The notes under the pieces are model-generated. The model was not told the origin of the DNA, did not search any database, and saw only the letters and a program-made list of their open reading frames with translations. Of a stretch of DNA of 64,000 bases, positions 56,721 to 64,000 are shown one piece after another. The stretch comes from an uncultured Thiohalocapsa sp. GTDB taxonomy: Bacteria > Pseudomonadota > Gammaproteobacteria > Chromatiales > Chromatiaceae. A program made the position numbers and the translations under genes. Every line of letters begins with the position of its first letter. The stretch's first letter is position 1. Location of the stretch: NCBI RefSeq assembly GCF_913063425.1, contig NZ_CAJXYK010000018.1, forward strand, positions 35,307 through 99,306. Reading direction: 5' to 3'.

Positions 56721-56871
56721 TCGTTGGCCTCGGGTACACTTGCGGAAGTCTGTGTCCTTTGCGGTTGATGGGGTTAAGCCATGCCCGCAGCACTGCGCAG
56801 ATGCTCCGGGACAAACTAGAATTCCGCCCCATCCCAATGATCGTTGTCACCCATCACCAGCGCGTGAATCC

Positions 56872-57075
56872 ATGAAACTCAAGGTCATTGTCCACGAGGC
56901 AGAAGAAGGCGGCTATTGGGCCGAGGTACCGGCCATTCCTGGTTGCGCGACGCAAGGCGATAGCTTTGAAGAGCTGCTGGCCAATCTCTACGATACCGTC
57001 GAGGGCTGTATCGCCGTTGATGTCGACGACGCAACGGTAAATGAGAACGGTCAAGTGCTAGAGATCGCGGTATGA
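56872..57075 (+). CDS. hicB: HicB-like antitoxin
   Basis: 67 residues. Single HicB fold: KVIVHEAEEGGYWAEVPAIP then GCATQGDSFEELLANLYDTV, the common form of the short HicB family without a DNA-binding extension. It neutralises HicA by binding. The stop overlaps the hicA start by 4 bases (ATGA). Here the antitoxin comes first, which is the less usual order for hicAB. Confidence 0.8.
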   Translation: MKLKVIVHEAEEGGYWAEVPAIPGCATQGDSFEELLANLYDTVEGCIAVDVDDATVNENGQVLEIAV

Positions 57076-57278
57076 AAGCCGTCAGCGGCAAGCACCTTTG
57101 CCAGTTGCTGGAAGAACATGGCTGGATACTCAAGCGCACAACCAGCAGTCAGCACATCCATGCGAAGCCGGGCTACCCCACGCGGATCTCGGTGCCCGTT
57201 CACGGCAAATCTGCACTCAAGATCCGTCTGCACCGGCACCTGATGAAGCTCGCGGCGATCGATGAATCGGAGCTATAA
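57072..57278 (+). CDS. hicA: HicA-type mRNA interferase toxin
   Basis: 68 residues, double-stranded RNA-binding-like fold. VSGKHLCQLLEEHGWILKR starts it, then SSQHIHAKPG with the catalytic His in the usual position, and ISVPVHGKSALKIRLHRHLM. Degrades mRNA when free of its antitoxin. Looks intact. Confidence 0.82.
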   Translation: MKAVSGKHLCQLLEEHGWILKRTTSSQHIHAKPGYPTRISVPVHGKSALKIRLHRHLMKLAAIDESEL

Positions 57279-57705
57279 ATCCCCGATCCTGCACCAAGGC
57301 ACGGCCCTGCTTTGCAATACCGGCCCGAGCTTTCCCGGCCTGCCGCCCGAGCACCATCGGGCGATCGCGCACCAGTTGCTCCCAATGGCGCCTGTCGCCG
57401 ATGCGCCTCGGGCCATCGAACCGCCCCACCGACTCCCAGGCCGCCGTGAGCTCAGCCCGGACCTCCCGACGCGGGTCATCCGCGTCGGTACGCACCCAAC
57501 TCGACGCGGGGAGCGCACCGCTACTGATGTCCTGATCGCCGATGGAGATGGCGTTGCTGTGGTGCGGACGTGAGGTCACCGCGCCCGCGAGGAAGTCGCC
57601 GTAGCCATCCGGGTCGGCCAACAGCAATACCGGCCGTCGCTTTGCGGACGACAGGTCGGTGAACGGAAAAGGCACCAGGGCCAAGTCGCCGCGCCTATAG
57701 ATCAT
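57217..57705 (-). pseudogene. MazF/PemK toxin truncated and fused to a methyltransferase fragment
   Basis: The first part is a good PemK/MazF-type toxin (IYRRGDLALVPFPFTDLS, KRRPVLLLADPDGYGD). After about residue 75 (WVRTD) it switches to a copy of part of the neighbouring methyltransferase (RRIGDRRHWEQLVRDR against RRIGYRRQWEQLVRER) and then to unrelated read-through. The toxin C-terminal half is lost. The frame stays open for 162 residues but the toxin is probably inactive. It overlaps the antitoxin stop by 11 bases. Confidence 0.7.
57372..57482. repeat. Duplicated piece of the methyltransferase gene
   Basis: About 110 bases here align by eye with 56245-56360 in the phosphorothioation-associated methyltransferase, in the same orientation, with strong but imperfect identity: both contain CCAGTTGCTCCCA, CCCCACCGACTC, CAGGCCGCCGT and GCGGGTCATCCGC. 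This is a partial duplication placed within the MazF-type toxin gene. Confidence 0.75.
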
Positions 57706-57889
57706 TCCACACCTCATCCTCCGGGTTGTCCCAGACGGCGGCGAGCGATGCCGCTTGGGCGCCCATCAGATCATCCCATTCCGCTCGATCGGTCTTTTCC
57801 TTGAGATAACCGATGAAATCCAGTACCTCCCGAGCCTGGGTCTCGGTCAGTGTCTTGATCTGCTCGTATGCCAACTCTGCAACGGTCAT
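57695..57889 (-). CDS. Antitoxin of the MazF/PemK pair (DUF2281-like)
   Basis: 64 residues. A helical leader (VAELAYEQIKTLTETQARE) and VLDFIGYLKEKTDRAEWDDL, the layout of the short DUF2281-type antitoxins that precede MazF-like toxins. The tail (AAVWDNPEDEVWNDL) would wrap the toxin. Intact, although its partner is broken. Confidence 0.7.
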   Translation of the reverse strand: MTVAELAYEQIKTLTETQAREVLDFIGYLKEKTDRAEWDDLMGAQAASLAAVWDNPEDEVWNDL

Positions 57890-58202
57890 GGTCCAGTCCC
57901 CGTGTCTTATGTTGAGAATGCCAAGTATGTGTTAGATACCAGATGATCACTGGCCATCCGTTTACACGTGTCGGTGTCGCAACCCGATACCTACCCTTCA
58001 GACCAACGCTTGCAATCGGTTCAGGAGTTGCCGGCGCAGCTCCGGCGACAACCGCTCGATCCGTTCCAGAAGATCGTCCAGGCTCAGCTCGTCTAGGCGC
58101 GCCGTCAACCCGGCGACGACGGTGCGCTGCCAGCATGCCTCATCGGGCGCAAGCGGACATGGCGTTCAAAGTACCCAAAAGTGAAAGACAGGAGGATACT
58201 GC
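57890..58202 (-). other. 313-base region with a possible coding remnant
   Basis: No intact gene. A minus-strand frame ending at 57998 reads protein-like (VVAGLTARLDELSLDDLLER, then LSPELRRQLLNRLQALV). Upstream another frame holds TFERHVRLRP, so a frameshifted gene may be present. Family unknown. The rest is AT-richer sequence that would contain the antitoxin promoter. Confidence 0.3.
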
Positions 58203-59096
58203 TCAACGCACGTCGTTCTGCTTTGTGACGAAGAAAGTCTCAATTTTCCGGATCAATGCTTCGCTTGAGTCTTCCTCCCGCAGCGCGATGGGGCAAGACT
58301 TCCGTACCGCGAGAAATTCATCGACCGGTTCCTCCATGCCGCATTCGAAAAACATCCAGAAGATGTACGTATCACCTCCGTTCCCAAACAACGCGTTCCA
58401 ATCAAGCGCCCAGAACCGGCAAAACCAGAACTGCTTCCAGCGCTCCACAAGACGGGTTTCTTTGGCCTGAGGATGGTCATAAACGGCGGATTGCTCAAAT
58501 TGCGCTGTTGACCGATCAAGTGTCCAGCATTCAATCGGTTGTTCATCCTGAAGACCAAACCAGATCATGGGCTCCAGGGGTTCTGATCGCTCATGCCAGG
58601 TGACGCTGCCTGCCATTGCCAGCGGCACCGGCCACTGCGACGGGTCGGTAAGAATGGTTCCGTCCTGGCGACGCAAGCCAAATTGCCACGACCCCGCGCA
58701 CAGAAAGTTGCGAAGCATTGCGATGATTGCAGCACCTACGTCAATGCAGCTTTGCTCGCAATCTTGGCGATGATCGATGGCCTTGCTTGCGATATCGATC
58801 GCTTGGCTGGAGACAACAGTGCCGTCGTCCTCAATCCTCTTGACGAAGACCTTGCCGCCGAGATGATGCTGCAAGTAGGACTTGGCATATGCGTACAACT
58901 CGGCGTCGATCTCCTCCGTGTTCTCGAAAAAGCCTTGAGCTTTTTGCAGAACGGGATGATGCGCACCGCCTAATGCTTCCGCAACCTCGTCGTCAAGGTG
59001 GTCCTCAATAAATTCCAGAATATCAGGGTCTTCGAGCGAATCCACTTGCTCCTCGAATTCAATGCCGCGCGCGTTCGAGTAGATGATGTATTTCAT
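58203..59096 (-). CDS. Hypothetical protein, 297 aa, lower GC
   Basis: Not recognised. A soluble acidic protein: starts with beta strands and acidic helices (YSNARGIEFEEQVDSLEDPD), has a middle rich in Trp and aromatic residues (WFCRFWALDWNALFGNGGDT, YIFWMFFECGMEEPVDEF). No signal peptide or motif. Base composition is clearly lower in GC than the neighbours. It ends 36 bases before the dndA stop codon on the same strand and so is downstream of it, either as a dnd operon passenger or a foreign gene. Confidence 0.6.
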   Translation of the reverse strand: MKYIIYSNARGIEFEEQVDSLEDPDILEFIEDHLDDEVAEALGGAHHPVLQKAQGFFENTEEIDAELYAYAKSYLQHHLGGKVFVKRIEDDGTVVSSQAIDIASKAIDHRQDCEQSCIDVGAAIIAMLRNFLCAGSWQFGLRRQDGTILTDPSQWPVPLAMAGSVTWHERSEPLEPMIWFGLQDEQPIECWTLDRSTAQFEQSAVYDHPQAKETRLVERWKQFWFCRFWALDWNALFGNGGDTYIFWMFFECGMEEPVDEFLAVRKSCPIALREEDSSEALIRKIETFFVTKQNDVR

Positions 59097-59132
59097 GTTC
59101 GGATTTTGTGCGGACTTCGACTGAATCAGTGG

Positions 59133-60266
59133 CTAAAGCAAGGTCTTGATGCGGTCCGCCACCGCCTTCCAGTCCACCGACGGACTGAGATGGCACCAAC
59201 TGATGCGTACGCAGCGGTTCGCCTCCTCGTCGCTGAGGCCCATTGCGCGCAGCACATGGCTCGGTGTGTAGCTGCTCGAAGTGCAGGCCGAGCCGTTGGA
59301 GATCGCGACCAGGTCTTTCAGGGCGACCATCAGGGCCTCGGAATCCAGGCCGGTGAAGGCAAGGCTCAGCACGTGGTCCATGACCCGCGACTGATCGCCG
59401 ATCAGCGTCGGGTTGAGCGGCATCAGCGCCTCTAACGCGTGCTCGCGCTGCTGGCGGCACACGGCGATGCGCTCGGCATGATCGCGAACGGCCAGTTCGG
59501 CGGCGGCGCCGAGTACGGCGATCAGGGCCACCGGGAGTGTGCCGGGGCGTAGGCCGCGCTCCTGGCCGCCGCCGACCATCAGCGGTTGCAGGGGCGGGCG
59601 CTCGTAACCTCGTCGGCGAACCACCAGGGCGCCGACGCCCTTGGGTGCGAACAGCTTGTGACCGCTGATGCTGATCAGGTCGAGCCGCGGGTCGCGCAGT
59701 GTGTCCAGGTCCTTGCCGAAGCCTTGGGCGGCGTCGGTGTGCAGGTAGGCCGGGTGCCCGTCCAAGATCCGCGCCAGCTCCGCCAACGGCTGGCGCACAC
59801 CAGTCTCGTTGTTGACCTGCATGATGGAGACCAGCCAGGTGTCCGGGCGCAAGGCGTCGCGCAGCGCCGCCGGGTCCACCGCCCCTGAGGCATCCACCGC
59901 CAGGCGGGTCACCTCGAAGCCCGCCGCCTCCAGCAGCTCCATCGGCTCCAGCACCGCCTTGTGCTCAATGGCGGTGGTGATGAGGTGGCGCCTGCCCTGC
60001 TGCTCCGCCGCCTCGCGCAGCCCGAGCAGGGCGAGGTTGTTGCTCTCGGTCGCGCCGCTGGTGAAGATGACCTCATCGCGGCGGGCGCCGACCACCGCGG
60101 CGACCTGATCCCGAGCGTGCTCAACGACCTGCTTCGCCCGTGCCCCGAAGGCGTGGGTTCGGCTGCCGGCATTGCCGTACTCCTCCGCGGTCAGGTTCAG
60201 CAGCAGCTCGCTGAGCGCAGGCTCCAGCGGCGTGGTGGCGTTGCAGTCGAGGTAGATGGCCGACAT
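59133..60266 (-). CDS. dndA: Cysteine desulfurase (DndA/IscS-like)
   Basis: 377 residues, PLP-dependent class V aminotransferase fold. It removes sulfur from cysteine and passes it on as persulfide. Motifs: YLDCNATTPL at the front, FTSGATESNNLALLG, SISGHKLFAPKG with the PLP lysine 204, and NGSACTSSSYTPSHVLRAMG with the active-site cysteine 328 on the mobile loop. DndA delivers sulfur to DndC for phosphorothioation. The identity as DndA and not a housekeeping IscS rests on the neighbouring dndB and dndC. Divergent from dndB, start ATG 60266. Confidence 0.86.
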   Translation of the reverse strand: MSAIYLDCNATTPLEPALSELLLNLTAEEYGNAGSRTHAFGARAKQVVEHARDQVAAVVGARRDEVIFTSGATESNNLALLGLREAAEQQGRRHLITTAIEHKAVLEPMELLEAAGFEVTRLAVDASGAVDPAALRDALRPDTWLVSIMQVNNETGVRQPLAELARILDGHPAYLHTDAAQGFGKDLDTLRDPRLDLISISGHKLFAPKGVGALVVRRRGYERPPLQPLMVGGGQERGLRPGTLPVALIAVLGAAAELAVRDHAERIAVCRQQREHALEALMPLNPTLIGDQSRVMDHVLSLAFTGLDSEALMVALKDLVAISNGSACTSSSYTPSHVLRAMGLSDEEANRCVRISWCHLSPSVDWKAVADRIKTLL

Positions 60267-60487
60267 GGTTTGGCTCCGAGGACTCCGGCTGAGGTGTGGG
60301 TTTACGTTTACACTGTAGCGTTGAAATGCAAAAATAACGAACAGCGAGCTCGGGTTTAACAAACAGCGGCCAGGAGTAGACGTAACACCCTGTTTTGAGA
60401 GGCTGTCTTAGGTAGCCCGTCGCTCCCTAGGCGCACCGAATCTCTACACGGCACATCGACGAGCACAGTGCGGCTTGAGCAAGGCCC
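60267..60487. promoter_or_regulatory. Divergent dndA-dndB control region
   Basis: 221 bases, AT-richer near 60300-60360 (GTTTACGTTTACACTGTAGC, ATGCAAAAATAACG), the likely site of both promoters. GTTTAC occurs twice in tandem and could be part of an operator. DndB is a known repressor of dnd genes in some hosts, so its binding here is possible. Exact signals could not be fixed. Confidence 0.4.
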
Positions 60488-61645
60488 ATGGACACAGAAC
60501 CGACCCTCAGCTTCCCCGTCATCCGCGGCGTGCAGGCACGCAGGGAATACTACGTCGCCCAGTGGACGTTGCGGATGCTGCGGCAGATCGCGGTGTTCGA
60601 CGAAGACGACCTGCCGCCGGAGCTGCGCGCCCAGCGGGTGCTGAACCGCGCCCGCATCCCGGAAATCAGCGACTACATCTTGGACAACCCGGACGACTAC
60701 GTCTTCTCCGCGCTCACCGTCTCCATCGACTCCGAGGTGCACTTCGCGCCGCTCCCTGAGCAGGACCGCCTGGGCATCCTGCACGTGCCGATGGATGCCC
60801 GCTTCGTCATCAACGACGGCCAACATCGCCGTGCCGCCATCATCGAGGCCCTGAACCAACGCCCTGAGCTGGCCTCCGAGACCATCGCCGTCGTCTTCTT
60901 CTTGGACATCGGTCTGGAGCGCTGCCAGCAGATGTTCGCGGACCTCAACCGCTACGCCATCCGGCCGAGCCGATCGCTCGGCCTGCTCTACGACCATCGC
61001 GACGACAAGGCGCGACTGGCGCGGCTGGTGGTTGCCCACTCCGCCGCCTTTCGCGACGTCGTCGACATGGAGCATTCGTCGCTTGCCAAGCGCTCGCGCA
61101 AGCTGTTCACCCTCTCCGCGTTTTACAACGCCTGCGCGGACCTCGTCGACGGGCTCGCAACCGGCGACCTGGACGCCGACGCCGCCCGCGCGCGCGCCTA
61201 CTGGGAGGCGCTGGCGGACATCATTCCGGAATGGACCCGCGTCATTGCTGGCCAAATGGCTGCCAGCGAGGTCCGCGAAGACTACATCCACTCCCACGGC
61301 ATCGCCTTGCAGGCCCTCGGGAAGGCCGGCAATGCCCTGATCAAGGCAGAGCCGGACGCCTGGCGAACGCACCTAATGGCGGTCGGGGCTATGGACTGGT
61401 CGCGCAAGAATGCTGCCCTGTGGGAGGGCCGTGCACTCAGCAGCGGGCGCGTCGTCAAGGGCAACAACAACGTCGTCTTGGTGTGCAACGCCATCAAACA
61501 GGCGCTGGGGCTGCCGCTGGACGATGACCAGCAGCGCGTGGAGGACGCCTATCTGCGCGGTGGCGAGCGGAGCACACCCAAGCACGCCACCCAATCCTCC
61601 GGGCGGAAGCGTAAACCTGCGCGTGTTGTCGAGGCGGAGGCCTAA
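60488..61645 (+). CDS. dndB: DNA sulfur modification regulator DndB
   Basis: 385 residues. DGQHR-type protein: FVINDGQHRRAAIIEAL with D110-G111-Q112-H113-R114, preceded by YVFSALTVSIDSEVHFAPLP, and followed by VVFFLDIGLERCQQMFADLN. DndB affects the extent of phosphorothioation and controls dnd transcription in characterised systems. First gene of the plus-strand dnd set. Confidence 0.9.
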   Translation: MDTEPTLSFPVIRGVQARREYYVAQWTLRMLRQIAVFDEDDLPPELRAQRVLNRARIPEISDYILDNPDDYVFSALTVSIDSEVHFAPLPEQDRLGILHVPMDARFVINDGQHRRAAIIEALNQRPELASETIAVVFFLDIGLERCQQMFADLNRYAIRPSRSLGLLYDHRDDKARLARLVVAHSAAFRDVVDMEHSSLAKRSRKLFTLSAFYNACADLVDGLATGDLDADAARARAYWEALADIIPEWTRVIAGQMAASEVREDYIHSHGIALQALGKAGNALIKAEPDAWRTHLMAVGAMDWSRKNAALWEGRALSSGRVVKGNNNVVLVCNAIKQALGLPLDDDQQRVEDAYLRGGERSTPKHATQSSGRKRKPARVVEAEA

Positions 61646-61650
61646 TCGAC

Positions 61651-62127
61651 ATGGCGAGGCCCACCGTCTACATCGAGACATCATTCGTCAGCGTGCTGAC
61701 CGCCAGACCGTCGCGGGACTTGATGGCAGCGGCGAACCAGGCCGCCAGCGCCGAATGGTGGGACAAGAGACGCGGCGCATTCGACTTGGTCGTGTCAGAG
61801 TTTGTCGTCGCAGAGGCGGAGCGGGGCAATCCGGACGCGGCCCGCCGTCGACTCGACCTGATCGCCGGGCTGCCGAGTCTCCGAACGGATGCCCAGGCCG
61901 CATCTTTGCAAGCCGCCCTCATCGCCGACGGTGCTATGCCCGAGAGCGCGAGCGTCGACGCCTTCCATATCGCGCTGGCGGCGGTCAATGGCATGAACTA
62001 CATCCTGACCTGGAATTGCCGCCATATCGCCAACGCGGCCATGCGCCCGCACATCGAGCGCGTCTGTCGCGACCACGGCTTCGAGCCGCCGGTTATCTGC
62101 ACGCCCATCGAGCTGATGGAGGAGTGA
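61651..62127 (+). CDS. PIN-domain toxin (VapC-like)
   Basis: 158 residues. YIETSFVSVL carries the first acidic residue, then FDLVVSEFVVAEAERG, DAFHIALAAVNGMNYILTWN with the later Asp, and CRHIANAAM. Ribonuclease of the VapC-like toxin class with the C-terminus PPVICTPIELMEE. It starts 5 bases after dndB and 3 bases before its partner gene, so it is embedded in the dnd operon. Looks intact. Confidence 0.8.
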   Translation: MARPTVYIETSFVSVLTARPSRDLMAAANQAASAEWWDKRRGAFDLVVSEFVVAEAERGNPDAARRRLDLIAGLPSLRTDAQAASLQAALIADGAMPESASVDAFHIALAAVNGMNYILTWNCRHIANAAMRPHIERVCRDHGFEPPVICTPIELMEE

Positions 62128-62130
62128 AGC

Positions 62131-62337
62131 ATGAACGAAGACCCCATCCTGGCCGAGGTTCACAGGCTCCGCGAGGAGTATGCCGCATCCCTGAACCACG
62201 ATGCCGCTGCCATCTATCAAGACATCCTGCGCCGTCAGCGCGAGACCACCCGCAAGCTGGTGCGGTTTGCTCCCCGACCTTCAAGCGTCACGGCAAAGCC
62301 AGCCAAGTCGGAATCTGAGCCTGCGACGACGGCCTAA
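62131..62337 (+). CDS. Probable antitoxin of the PIN toxin
   Basis: 68 residues. The front (DPILAEVHRLREEYAASLNH, then DAAAIYQDILRRQRETTRKL) matches the short helical proteins that regularly follow this type of PIN gene. The end is a Ser/Pro/Thr-rich tail. The toxin-first order, spacing of 3 bases and size fit an antitoxin. DNA binding is unproven. Confidence 0.65.
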   Translation: MNEDPILAEVHRLREEYAASLNHDAAAIYQDILRRQRETTRKLVRFAPRPSSVTAKPAKSESEPATTA

Positions 62338-62410
62338 AGGCCGGACTCGCCAGCGGCGCGGCAACGATGACCGTATCCAGTTCACCGGCAAGCCGGAGCA
62401 CGCCACAGCA

Positions 62411-64000
62411 ATGAACGCCCCCAACACGCCCAATCAGCTCGACCTGCTGTCCTCGGAGACGGCGACGCGCAAGCCGCGGGCCTCCGCCTTCGCCGAACGG
62501 GGCTTTCGCGCTACCGTCGAGCAGCTCCAGGCGGAGGTCCGCGAGCTGTACTGCGCCGATGACAGCCCGTGGATCGTCGGCTATTCCGGCGGCAAGGACT
62601 CGACCGCGACCCTGCAGCTGGTCTGGTCCGCCATCGCCGAGCTGCCGACGGAGCGCCGCCGCAAGCCCATCCACGTCATCAGCACCGACACCCTGGTGGA
62701 AAACCCCATCGTCTCCGCCTGGGTCGAGCGCTCCATTCGCACCATGAAAGAGGCCGCCCACGTCCAAGGCGTGCCCATCGAGCCGCGGATGCTGTGGCCG
62801 GAGCTACAAGATCGGTTTTGGGTGAATCTGATCGGGCGGGGGTATCCGGCGCCGAGACATAAGTTCCGTTGGTGCACAGAGCGGCTGAAGATTTTGCCGT
62901 CGAACAGGTTTATCTCGAAGATCGTTTCTAAGAACGGACAAGCTATCCTTTGTCTTGGAACTCGAAAGGCAGAGAGTTCCCAGCGCTCGGCAGTGATGCA
63001 AAAGCATGAAGTCGGGCGGGTCAGGGATCGCCTGAGCCCCAACTCGAAGTTGCCGGGTTCATGGGTCTACACGCCAATCGAAAGCTGGACCAATGATGAT
63101 GTTTGGTTCTTCTTAATGCAGGAGGCGAACATTTGGGGTTTCGACAATCGCGAGCTGCTTCAGATGTATGCCGGCGCGTCAGAAGATGGAGAATGCCCTC
63201 TCGTGGTGGACGACTCAACGCCGAGCTGCGGGGATTCTCGATTTGGCTGCTGGGTATGCACTATGGTGGAACAGGATCGTTCGATGACCGCGATGATCCA
63301 GAATGATGTTGAGAAGGAATGGATGCTGCCGCTGCTGGATCTCCGCAATGCCCTCGATTTCCGCGGTGGCCGGCAAGATGCCCTCGGGAATCCGGACACC
63401 GATCGCCACCTGAGAGATTTTCGTCGTATGAATGGTTCGGTGCAGATCATGCAAGGAGGGCGACCGATACCAGGCCCCTATGTGCAGGAGGCCAGGGAGA
63501 ATTGGCTGCGAATGCTGTTAAAAGCACAGTGTCACATTCGCAAGCATGGGCCGGACGAAGTGCGTGACTTGGAGCTGATTAAGCTCGAAGAGCTACAAGA
63601 GATCCGCCGCATCTGGGTCATCGACAAGCATGAGCTGGAGGATCGTCTGCCGGGGATCTACGAAGAGGTTACCGGGGAGCCCTACCCCGGCACCCCGCTG
63701 GACGACAACCTGAGCCTCGGCGCCGCGGAGATGGCCCTGCTCCGGGAGCTGTGCGGTGAGGACCGGCTGCACTACGAGCTGACCCGGGAGCTGCTCAGCA
63801 TCACCCGCCAGCAGCGCAGCTCGGCCCGCCGCGCCCGCCTCAACCAGCGTATCGAGCAGGCCTTCGCCCGCCACTATTTCGACGATGCCGACGACGCCAT
63901 CGCCCGCGCCAGGGCCAGCGCCGAGGCGCGCAAAGCCTTGGACCAGCGCCGCGCCGGGGTGGGCGGTCCGCCGGACCTGGTCGACGCGGCCATGCCCGCG
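62411..64000 (+). CDS. dndC: Phosphorothioation protein DndC (3' partial)
   Basis: At least 530 residues, running off the window. ATP-pyrophosphatase of the PAPS-reductase type that activates the DNA backbone for sulfur insertion. The PP-loop VGYSGGKDSTATLQLVW (S59-S64) and the iron-sulfur cysteines C262, C273, C280 and C283 (ECPLV and SCGDSRFGCWVCTMVEQ) are intact. The middle third (about 62800-63560) has visibly lower GC and codon use unlike the GC-rich ends. Start ATG 62411, with a weak ribosome-binding site. DndD and DndE probably lie beyond the edge. Confidence 0.93.
   Translation, partial: MNAPNTPNQLDLLSSETATRKPRASAFAERGFRATVEQLQAEVRELYCADDSPWIVGYSGGKDSTATLQLVWSAIAELPTERRRKPIHVISTDTLVENPIVSAWVERSIRTMKEAAHVQGVPIEPRMLWPELQDRFWVNLIGRGYPAPRHKFRWCTERLKILPSNRFISKIVSKNGQAILCLGTRKAESSQRSAVMQKHEVGRVRDRLSPNSKLPGSWVYTPIESWTNDDVWFFLMQEANIWGFDNRELLQMYAGASEDGECPLVVDDSTPSCGDSRFGCWVCTMVEQDRSMTAMIQNDVEKEWMLPLLDLRNALDFRGGRQDALGNPDTDRHLRDFRRMNGSVQIMQGGRPIPGPYVQEARENWLRMLLKAQCHIRKHGPDEVRDLELIKLEELQEIRRIWVIDKHELEDRLPGIYEEVTGEPYPGTPLDDNLSLGAAEMALLRELCGEDRLHYELTRELLSITRQQRSSARRARLNQRIEQAFARHYFDDADDAIARARASAEARKALDQRRAGVGGPPDLVDAAMPA

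Noticed and set aside
59133..60266. Calling the cysteine desulfurase a housekeeping IscS
   Set aside because: No iscR, iscU or hscAB nearby; dndB and dndC adjacent favour DndA.

Overview
High-GC DNA from a gammaproteobacterium, most likely a sulfur-oxidising one (purple sulfur bacteria / Ectothiorhodospiraceae-like). The main clue is an intact aprM-aprB-aprA operon for a membrane-anchored APS reductase of the Chromatiales type. A DsrC-family protein without the active-site cysteines, EF-hand secreted proteins and the overall codon bias agree with this. The assignment is inference; no rRNA or tRNA gene was found.

Layout. Bases 1-13 kb: a RecQ-UvrD fusion helicase cut by the left edge, a P-loop ATPase, leuA, a family-4 uracil-DNA glycosylase, a SOUL heme-binding protein and small hypotheticals. 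11-18 kb: two SlyD-like FKBP prolyl isomerases with small conserved genes, then aprMBA on the minus strand. 18-28 kb: hypotheticals, an EF-hand protein, the DsrC-like protein, a flavodoxin-reductase-like protein, Fe/Mn superoxide dismutase, a DUF883/membrane protein/YihY cluster, an aspartyl protease and a phospholipase-D-type protein. 28-38 kb: a GH15 glycosidase, a transaldolase-transketolase fusion, an encapsulated ferritin with its encapsulin shell, a DUF3330 metal-binding protein and stress-type membrane proteins.

38-64 kb is an accessory, defence-rich region. It opens with a decayed brnTA toxin-antitoxin pair split by a 131-bp MITE-like element. Next is a type III-like CRISPR-Cas locus without cas1/cas2: cas6, a 978-residue protein with two C-terminal membrane helices, a short HD-less Cas10 with an intact GGDE motif, a two-domain RAMP protein, a 1415-residue triple-RAMP fusion, and a 31-repeat CRISPR array. 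After it come a PIN-toxin remnant, a phosphorothioation-associated methyltransferase, hicBA, a MazF/PemK pair whose toxin is fused to a copied piece of that methyltransferase, a hypothetical gene, and dndA divergent from dndB, a PIN toxin pair and dndC. DndC runs off the right edge; dndD and dndE would lie beyond it if present.

How parts work together. Cas6 would mature the array RNA, the RAMP proteins and Cas10 would form the interference complex, and the membrane protein is the best candidate for the effector arm. DndA and DndC would supply and activate sulfur for DNA-backbone phosphorothioation, with DndB as regulator. The encapsulated ferritin would oxidise and store iron within the encapsulin cage. 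AprMBA would convert sulfite and AMP to APS during sulfur oxidation. Small palindromic repeats, tandem repeats and dead toxin-antitoxin genes show that the right half has been remodelled repeatedly.
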